Shown: one piece after another, positions 59,091 through 64,000 of the stretch
Numbering within the stretch: position 1 is the first letter of the stretch
How the letters are laid out: every line of letters starts with the position of its first letter
Source of the DNA: Aequorivita sp. UBA3180
Lineage (GTDB): Bacteria > Bacteroidota > Bacteroidia > Flavobacteriales > Flavobacteriaceae
Reading direction: 5' to 3'
NCBI GenBank assembly: GCA_002364215.1
Contig: DEXQ01000008.1
Location: 311,468-375,467 of the forward strand
Length of the DNA stretch: 64,000 bases
Notes under the pieces: model-generated
The model's input: the letters and a program-made list of their open reading frames with translations, nothing else
What the model was told of the DNA's origin: nothing
Database searches by the model: none
Translations under genes and position numbers: made by a program

Positions 59091-59759
59091 ATGCAAGAAG
59101 TCCCCAACTTTTCAGAAAAATATATAAAAGTAATTATAGCCGACGACCATCCATTAATAATAAAAGGAATTACCGAGATACTGGAAAAATACCCTCGGTT
59201 TACTATCGTTAATACCTATAATGACGGCCATATCCTAATGCAATCTACATCCTTACCCGATGCAGATGTGCTCTTGCTGGATTTGAATATGCCCGGCAAG
59301 GATGGCCTACAGGTATTGGAAGAAATCAAAGCGATGCATCTCAAGCTACATATACTGGTGTTGACTTCCTATTTCTCCAAACAATTGGCAGAGCAATGCC
59401 ATGCTGCTGGCGCCAAAGGATATATATTGAAGTCGAACAATTTGGATAGGCTTGCGGACACCATTTTGGAAGTACTGGAAGGCAAGACGGTGATGCCGGA
59501 TTTTAGTGAAAGGGCAGAAGAGGACGTAAATGATTTTAGCTATTTGGATGATTTTTTGAAGAAGTATAATCTTACCAAACGTGAAGCGGAGGTTATACAA
59601 ATGGTTTGTAAAGGATACAGTTCACAAGAGATAGCCGATAAATTGTTTCTTTCCAGTTTTACAGTACAAACTCACCGCCGTAACATTTTTAAGAAGCTGA
59701 ATATAGAGGGAAATACCATTGCGCTTTACAAATTTGCTTCACAACACGGGTTGGTTTAA
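59091..59759 (+). CDS. LuxR/NarL-family response regulator
   Basis: Regulator of 222 residues. Receiver domain: acidic D18 and D19, phosphoacceptor D64 in DLNMPG, Thr near 91 (LTSYF) and Lys in YILKSN near 113. C-terminal LuxR-type helix-turn-helix (LTKREAEVIQMVCKG, SSQEIADKLFLS, TVQTHRRNIFKKL) near 160-205. It is coupled to the kinase at 56794. Target genes are not indicated; the next 348 bases might hold its own operator. Confidence 0.93.
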   Translation: MQEVPNFSEKYIKVIIADDHPLIIKGITEILEKYPRFTIVNTYNDGHILMQSTSLPDADVLLLDLNMPGKDGLQVLEEIKAMHLKLHILVLTSYFSKQLAEQCHAAGAKGYILKSNNLDRLADTILEVLEGKTVMPDFSERAEEDVNDFSYLDDFLKKYNLTKREAEVIQMVCKGYSSQEIADKLFLSSFTVQTHRRNIFKKLNIEGNTIALYKFASQHGLV

Positions 59760-60107
59760 AAAAGTTAAGGTATAAATCTTATTATTCATCAAATTTGAAA
59801 ACAAATCTAGTTTTCAAATAAAAGCAATTCAAGCACCTATAAGGTGGTATAGCCGATAAAATCTTAGCTTTTATTGTTAGCCTTCTCGCTGTAAGTCTTC
59901 CGTTACGAGAATATTAATTTGGCATGGGCGGGGAAGTTTAAGAAGAGAAAACTTCAGGCAGTTATCGATTATCGTTTGTTAATTGTTGAGGTTTGAACTT
60001 TCATAAATAGAGTTGCCGGTTTTTTATTGTTAAATTAGTTGCTTTAATATGCATCTAATAATATAGTATTCAAGATCAAATCTCAATTTGTAAAACCTAC
60101 TTAAAAT
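59760..60107. other. Intergenic region after the response regulator
   Basis: 348 bases, no gene seen. It contains a perfect 10-bp inverted repeat ATTTGAAAAC / GTTTTCAAAT (59793-59802, 59810-59819) with a 7-base loop, 34 bases after the stop. It is not followed by a T-run, so it is either a weak terminator or an operator. The rest shows no other structure to my eye. Confidence 0.5.
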
Positions 60108-60497
60108 ATGATAATGGATATAGCCAAATGGATTGTTATACTTTTCGGTCTTTATATCATTTTTATTGGGTTTCTAATGCTTATTTATCCAAAAATAGCA
60201 AGAGGTATACTAAGGAAAGCTGGTAGTACAAACCTTATAAACTATGCGGGAATAACTATCCGACTTATTCCAGCAATTTCTTTAATATTATCTTCGGAAT
60301 CTTCCAAATTTCCAGATGCCTTTAAAATTTTTGGCTGGATAATGCTAATAACTTCCCTTACACTTTATTTTATTCCGCGAAAAATACATCACAAATTTGC
60401 CATGAAAAGTGCAGATGCTCTTAAACCAATTTATTTTCGACTTATCTCACCATTTGCTATTTTATTTGGTGCATTAATAATTTATAATGTAAATTGA
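60108..60497 (+). CDS. Small membrane protein, four helices
   Basis: Protein of 129 residues with four helices: WIVILFGLYIIFIGFLMLIY, IRLIPAISLIL, IFGWIMLITSLTLYFI, and PFAILFGALIIY. No soluble domain and no known motif. Flanking helix ends carry Lys/Arg (KIARGILRKAGS), so the orientation is readable, but function is not. It is alone on the plus strand between regulator and small TM protein. Confidence 0.7.
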   Translation: MIMDIAKWIVILFGLYIIFIGFLMLIYPKIARGILRKAGSTNLINYAGITIRLIPAISLILSSESSKFPDAFKIFGWIMLITSLTLYFIPRKIHHKFAMKSADALKPIYFRLISPFAILFGALIIYNVN

Positions 60498-60647
60498 ATT
60501 TGAAAGCAGAAAGAAAAAACTTAGAAAAACAATGCATAATAAAGAACGGAACTAAAAATATTTTATCAAAATTCACTATTTATAGTAATTTGACATTATT
60601 TTCCCTGTTTACAGATTGACAAAAAAATTGGTTAGCATACTTGAAAA

Positions 60648-60962
60648 ATGACTAGAGAAAGACGAAATAAACCAATGGCAGCCTCTGCTTATATAGGAGC
60701 GGGGAATAAATTTTCCGTTATTACTAGAAAGGCAAGGCTTCCCTTTGAAAGAATTAAAACTATTTATGGAGAGGAGCATAGCAAACTTATAAAGAACAAG
60801 CCTGAAAATCACCAACCACAGCTAACAAAAATACAAAGGGCAGATCTAAAAAAGAAAGTTGAGGATATAGTTCGTTCAGAAGCAAGGGTACGTATACTAA
60901 CTGTCTGCCTAAGCATTTTGATTACACTTGTTATTTTTGGAATAGTATACTATTTATTGTGA
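60648..60962 (+). CDS. Small protein with C-terminal membrane helix
   Basis: Protein of 104 residues. A basic N-terminal half (TRERRNKPMAASAYIGAGNKF, KARLPFERIKTIYG) and a C-terminal helix (ILTVCLSILITLVIFGIVYYLL), so a tail-anchored type. No known family. It may relate functionally to the membrane protein before it; inference only. Confidence 0.65.
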   Translation: MTRERRNKPMAASAYIGAGNKFSVITRKARLPFERIKTIYGEEHSKLIKNKPENHQPQLTKIQRADLKKKVEDIVRSEARVRILTVCLSILITLVIFGIVYYLL

Positions 60963-61156
60963 TCAATGGAAGAAATCAGTCTTATTTTCATGACTGTTAC
61001 AATCCATCCATCGTCACATTTACAAAATTTGAGTATATAGCAAGCCCTTACTACGTTTCAAAAAATTATCATCCAAGCATTCATTGTTGGACTTTATTCG
61101 CTTATAAAGTTATCAGCCAGTCTACAGCTTTTTTATATTTTGTTTTTATTTTAAAC

Positions 61157-61591
61157 TTATGTAAGCCAACCATTGCGCGCCGCACCTTTGCTATAAAAAT
61201 ATTCAAAAATTGCTAGAGCTATGACAATAAGAGGCATAATCAACGATTGTGGCCCCATCTTATCCACTATGTCCATACCAAACATCCAGTACAGTTGAAG
61301 TATAAGTACTGCAATTAAGGAAAGTAAAAAAACACCTACTGTCATTTTTTTGCGCATCAACAACAATACACTGGCCAATAATCCACTAAAAACGGCTAAG
61401 CCGTAAACATACATACTCCAGGAAGGAGCACTAGCCATAATTTCCACTTGTTCCGGTGGAAGAGTGGCCCTTATTTCCTCAGTTATCAGGAAATATTCAT
61501 AAAGCCACAAGTAAACGCCACTTAAGTTCCATAAAAGTGCGATCACGGCAATGATCCAAAAGGCCGTGTTTGGTTTTGTAGTTGCATTCAT
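61157..61591 (-). CDS. Hypothetical membrane protein, four helices
   Basis: Protein of 144 residues. Four helices (FWIIAVIALLWNLSGVYLWLY, YVYGLAVFSGLLASVLLL, VGVFLLSLIAVLILQLYW, LIMPLIVIALAIFEYFY), with an extracytoplasmic acidic loop (ITEEIRATLPPEQVEIM). Proteins of this type are sometimes called sugar transporters in flavobacterial genomes, but no transporter motif is present. A TACATTTA -7-like box lies upstream. Confidence 0.7.
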   Translation of the reverse strand: MNATTKPNTAFWIIAVIALLWNLSGVYLWLYEYFLITEEIRATLPPEQVEIMASAPSWSMYVYGLAVFSGLLASVLLLMRKKMTVGVFLLSLIAVLILQLYWMFGMDIVDKMGPQSLIMPLIVIALAIFEYFYSKGAARNGWLT

Positions 61592-61720
61592 ATTAAATTA
61601 GTTTTAAGGTTGTAACTATAAATGTAGGTAATTTTATTTATTATATCAATCGGTAATTATGCATCACTATTCATACTTTCCAAATTGTTCATTGTATATT
61701 TACTTACCAAAATACCAAAG

Positions 61721-62398
61721 ATGAGCCCTACCATTCCAAAATCTGCTTTCGATTTCCTTTTAAAATTAAAGAAAAACAATAATCGCGAGTGGATGCAGGA
61801 ACATAAAAAGGAGTATCTGGGTAATGAAAAAGCCCTAAAAGAGTTTTATGCCGCTGTAGAAAAAGGTTTAAATACTACTGATGAAATAGCCAAAACCAAA
61901 ATATTCCGGATAAATCGTGACATCCGTTTCAGCAATGACAAAACCCCCTATAATGTGCACCGAAGCGTAAGTTTCAGTAGGGCAGGGGCGCAACGGCGCG
62001 GTGGCTATTACCTCCGTTTGGAGCCGGGAAATAGCTACATGGCGGGAGGTTTTTTTGATCCAAATCCAGCAGATCTTTTAAGAATACGGAAAGAGTTTGA
62101 AATGGACAGTTCAGAAATACGTGAAATTTTGCATCAGAAAGAGTTTAATAAAGCCTTTGGTGACTTTAATCAGGAGTACGCGGTGAAGACAGCCCCAAAA
62201 GGTTTTAGCAAAGATGATAAGAACATTGATCTAATTAGACTTAAAAACTTTTTTGTAAATCACCGCTTTACCGACGCAGAAGTATTTGCACCAGATTTCA
62301 AGGACGATCTAATTTACCATTACCAACTTTTGCGTCCATTCTTCAATTATATGAGCGATGTGCTGACGACGGATTTAAACGGGGAATCGTTGTTATAG
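61721..62398 (+). CDS. DUF2461 family protein
   Basis: Protein of 225 residues from the ATG at 61721 (MSPTIPKSAFDFL). An upstream TTG extension to 61685 adds an unrelated segment. DUF2461 text: LKKNNNREWMQEHKKEYLGNE near 13-33, IFRINRDIRFSNDKTPYNVHRSVSFS near 70, and GGFFDPNPADLLRIRKEF near 115. Cytosolic, function unknown. Convergent with the 62461 gene. Confidence 0.88.
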   Translation: MSPTIPKSAFDFLLKLKKNNNREWMQEHKKEYLGNEKALKEFYAAVEKGLNTTDEIAKTKIFRINRDIRFSNDKTPYNVHRSVSFSRAGAQRRGGYYLRLEPGNSYMAGGFFDPNPADLLRIRKEFEMDSSEIREILHQKEFNKAFGDFNQEYAVKTAPKGFSKDDKNIDLIRLKNFFVNHRFTDAEVFAPDFKDDLIYHYQLLRPFFNYMSDVLTTDLNGESLL

Positions 62399-62407
62399 AA
62401 TTAAGAC

Positions 62408-62448
62408 TGGCCAAAACAATCCAACTATTCGCTGGTCTGTTTTTGCCA
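62408..62448. terminator. Bidirectional terminator-like hairpin
   Basis: TGGC-x-AAAACA pairs with TGTTTT-x-GCCA, with inner CCA/TGG and a 9-base loop. It lies between convergent genes ending at 62398 and 62461. Confidence 0.6.
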
Positions 62449-62460
62449 ATTCTTATTAAA

Positions 62461-62865
62461 TCATGCAAAATCGTATTCCAAAAGCTGTATGTTGCTTTTC
62501 AAGCGTTCCTTTACTATATCCATCATCCGTTTGTTCAGTGCTGAGGAATTTTTAATATAAATCTCAAATTCTTCAAGTGTAAATTGACCAATGATAATAC
62601 CTTTCAATGAATTTCGGAATTTCATATCCTTATGGATGGCGTTTTCTATATAGTCCAGTCTCTTTTCGATAGTAAGATCGTAAAAAACGTTTTTATGCTT
62701 TGCCACATAATTCCTGAAAACTGCCAATAAAAGTTCATTTTGAAGCTTTGCCACAGGACGCAGCGTCTTGTTTTGAAAAAATTCGTCGGCAGACATGTTA
62801 GCGTTGATTTTAGCAGAGGAAATTTCGGGGCGCATACGGAGCAGTAAACTATCTCGTGTTTCCAT
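62461..62865 (-). CDS. Hypothetical protein, commonly annotated glyoxalase in flavobacteria
   Basis: Helical protein of 134 residues starting METRDSLLLRMRPEISSAKINANMSADEFFQNKTLRPVAKLQNELLLAVF. By memory this text is common in flavobacterial genomes under the name glyoxalase, but no VOC-type metal ligands are visible and it is helical, so I do not accept that name. Function unknown. Confidence 0.75.
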   Translation of the reverse strand: METRDSLLLRMRPEISSAKINANMSADEFFQNKTLRPVAKLQNELLLAVFRNYVAKHKNVFYDLTIEKRLDYIENAIHKDMKFRNSLKGIIIGQFTLEEFEIYIKNSSALNKRMMDIVKERLKSNIQLLEYDFA

Positions 62866-62959
62866 ATATGGTTTTTTCTAAAATTAGAAATAATCAAAGG
62901 CTTTTTGGTAGGAAGTGCAATTAGTTATAAACGTTCTTTTCAACAATGCGAAGGAATGT

Positions 62960-62967
62960 TATCTTTG
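62960..62967 (+). promoter_or_regulatory. -7 promoter box of the NAD(P)HX repair gene
   Basis: TATCTTTG, 62 bases before the ATG at 63029. The -33 region is weak. Confidence 0.5.
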
Positions 62968-63028
62968 GAATTGACCGCAATAAAAGTGGCGGTTAAAAAT
63001 TTCCTGAATCAACAAAACGATTATACAG

Positions 63029-64000
63029 ATGAAAATATTTTCAGCAGAACAATTATACGATGCAGATAAAATCACGGTTGAAAAACAACAGATTACTTCA
63101 GAAGCGTTGATGGAGCGCGCCGGTACGCAGATTTTTAATTGGTTGCACCAACGCTTAAATGGAGCGCCCGTGCCCATTCGCATATTCTGCGGTATTGGCA
63201 ATAATGGTGGAGATGGGCTGGTAGTGGGGCGGATGCTTATTGAGCACGGCTACAATGTAATTGTATATGTAGTAAACTGCAGCGACAAGCGTTCCAAAAA
63301 CTTTTTAATCAATTATGACAAAATAAAAAACGTAACTAAAAAATGGCCCCTATTGATGAAGGGCGAAAGTGATTTTCCTGAAATAAATCCAGAAGATATT
63401 ATTGTGGACGCCATTTTTGGAATCGGCTTAAACCGTTGTCCGGGCGGATGGGTGAAGAAATTAATCCAGTATTTGAATGAAAGCAAGGCTTTTAAACTTG
63501 CTATTGATATACCCAGTGGGTTGTATTCCAATTCACCGTTGGAAGATACCGAGGCTGTATTGAAAGCCAACCATACCTTGACTTTCCAAACCCCAAAGCT
63601 TTCCTTTTTTTTACCGGAAACGGCTCCCTTTGTTTCAAATTTTGATGTTTTGGAAATAGGTTTGGATATTGAATTTCTACAAACAACCGAACCTATAGGG
63701 CAACTGATTTCAAAACTGGAAGCACAGCGTTTTTACAAACCCCGAGAAAAATTTGACCACAAAGGTACCTATGGCCATGCCCTAATAGTTTCGGGAAGCT
63801 ACGGAAAGATTGGAGCGGCGGTGCTCTCAACTACTTCAGCTTTTAGAATTGGTGCTGGTATGGTAACTGCATATGTACCTAAATGTGGTTACGCTATTAT
63901 ACAGACCACGATTCCCGAGGCCATGGTAATTACCGATAAAGAAGAGGATTATTTAAGTGATATTTCTTTTGATTTTGAACCTTCAGCAATTGGAATAGGC
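63029..64000 (+). CDS. nnr: Bifunctional NAD(P)HX epimerase/dehydratase (YjeF-like), 3' end outside the window
   Basis: The first 324 codons of a gene that runs off the right edge. N-terminal YjeF epimerase domain: SAEQLYDADKITVE near 5-18, GIGNNGGDGLVVGRML near 55-70 and AIDIPSGLY near 156. The ADP-dependent dehydratase (NnrD-like) domain begins about residue 235 with REKFDHKGTYGHALIVSGS and GAAVLSTTSAFRIGAGMVT. Together the domains repair hydrated NADH/NADPH. The C-terminal catalytic part is not visible. Identification is secure from both domains. Confidence 0.93.
   Translation, partial: MKIFSAEQLYDADKITVEKQQITSEALMERAGTQIFNWLHQRLNGAPVPIRIFCGIGNNGGDGLVVGRMLIEHGYNVIVYVVNCSDKRSKNFLINYDKIKNVTKKWPLLMKGESDFPEINPEDIIVDAIFGIGLNRCPGGWVKKLIQYLNESKAFKLAIDIPSGLYSNSPLEDTEAVLKANHTLTFQTPKLSFFLPETAPFVSNFDVLEIGLDIEFLQTTEPIGQLISKLEAQRFYKPREKFDHKGTYGHALIVSGSYGKIGAAVLSTTSAFRIGAGMVTAYVPKCGYAIIQTTIPEAMVITDKEEDYLSDISFDFEPSAIGIG

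Noticed and set aside
60959..61216. Plus-strand frame of 85 codons
   Set aside because: It starts with GTG inside the preceding gene, has no recognisable domain and overlaps the minus-strand membrane protein gene.
62461..62865. Glyoxalase annotation
   Set aside because: No VOC metal ligands or beta-alpha-beta-beta-beta pattern is visible; the protein is helical.
1..64000. Prophage, integrative element, IS or tRNA genes
   Set aside because: I saw no transposase, integrase, terminal inverted repeats or tRNA-like cloverleaf in any gap. This was by eye and not a computed search.

Overview
The window is ordinary-looking chromosome from a Bacteroidota bacterium, almost certainly a flavobacterium (Flavobacteriaceae). 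The evidence is: low GC with A/T-rich start regions and no clear Shine-Dalgarno sites; many -7 promoter boxes of the Bacteroidota form TAnnTTTG; a short 288-residue primary sigma factor without region 1.1; a protein with a type IX secretion C-terminal sorting domain; a SusD/OmpA-style lipoprotein layout; and several flavobacterial families (DUF3822, DUF4256, HU-related protein, VF530). I cannot fix the genus. I see no prophage, insertion sequence, CRISPR array, tRNA or rRNA.

Layout. 1-5.9 kb (minus strand): partial ClC channel, miaE, dnaX, then the plus-strand RNase P RNA, then a four-gene operon ending in rsmD and a STAS-like protein. 6-10.4 kb (plus): RecD-like helicase, DUF4126, a fused Kdo cytidylyltransferase/Kdo 8-oxidase, and an acyltransferase, which looks like an envelope-lipid group. 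10.6-21 kb: lipoprotein, yebC, phhB, a nucleotide-sugar-type reductase, glutaminase, gcvT, semialdehyde dehydrogenase, a very large BNR-repeat secreted protein and a LolA-like protein. 21-33 kb: DUF72, three separate MscS-type channels, a VanX-like dipeptidase, an SDR, an OmpA lipoprotein, an HU-related DNA-binding protein with a regular upstream repeat array, an SLC13 permease and rpoD. 33-46 kb: small secreted and stress proteins (Usp, Crp-like regulator, two pirins, YceI, MsrA, cold-shock protein) and a cluster of three unannotated micro-ORFs. 46-64 kb: T9SS cargo protein, EF-G-like GTPase, odd SDR with a zinc ribbon, VF530, two helicases, a DMT exporter, a TPR histidine kinase with its response regulator, several small membrane proteins, DUF2461 and a partial NAD(P)HX repair enzyme.

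The most interesting observations are: (1) two tandem 28-codon genes at 35928-36131 whose peptides are identical at 17 of 28 positions with six synonymous codon differences, followed by a third small ORF, giving direct evidence for an unannotated micropeptide family; (2) four 15-bp repeats at an exact 22-bp period overlapping the probable promoter of a GC-rich HU-related gene; (3) an A10 run in dnaX exactly at the end of domain III where one-base slippage reaches a stop within a few codons, suggesting a tau/gamma switch; (4) an in-frame KdsB-KdnB fusion implying an 8-amino-Kdo (Kdo8N) pathway; (5) a terminator-like hairpin in the leader of a cold-shock gene; and (6) a pair of distant paralogues of a small STAS-like family at 3.5 and 27.3 kb.
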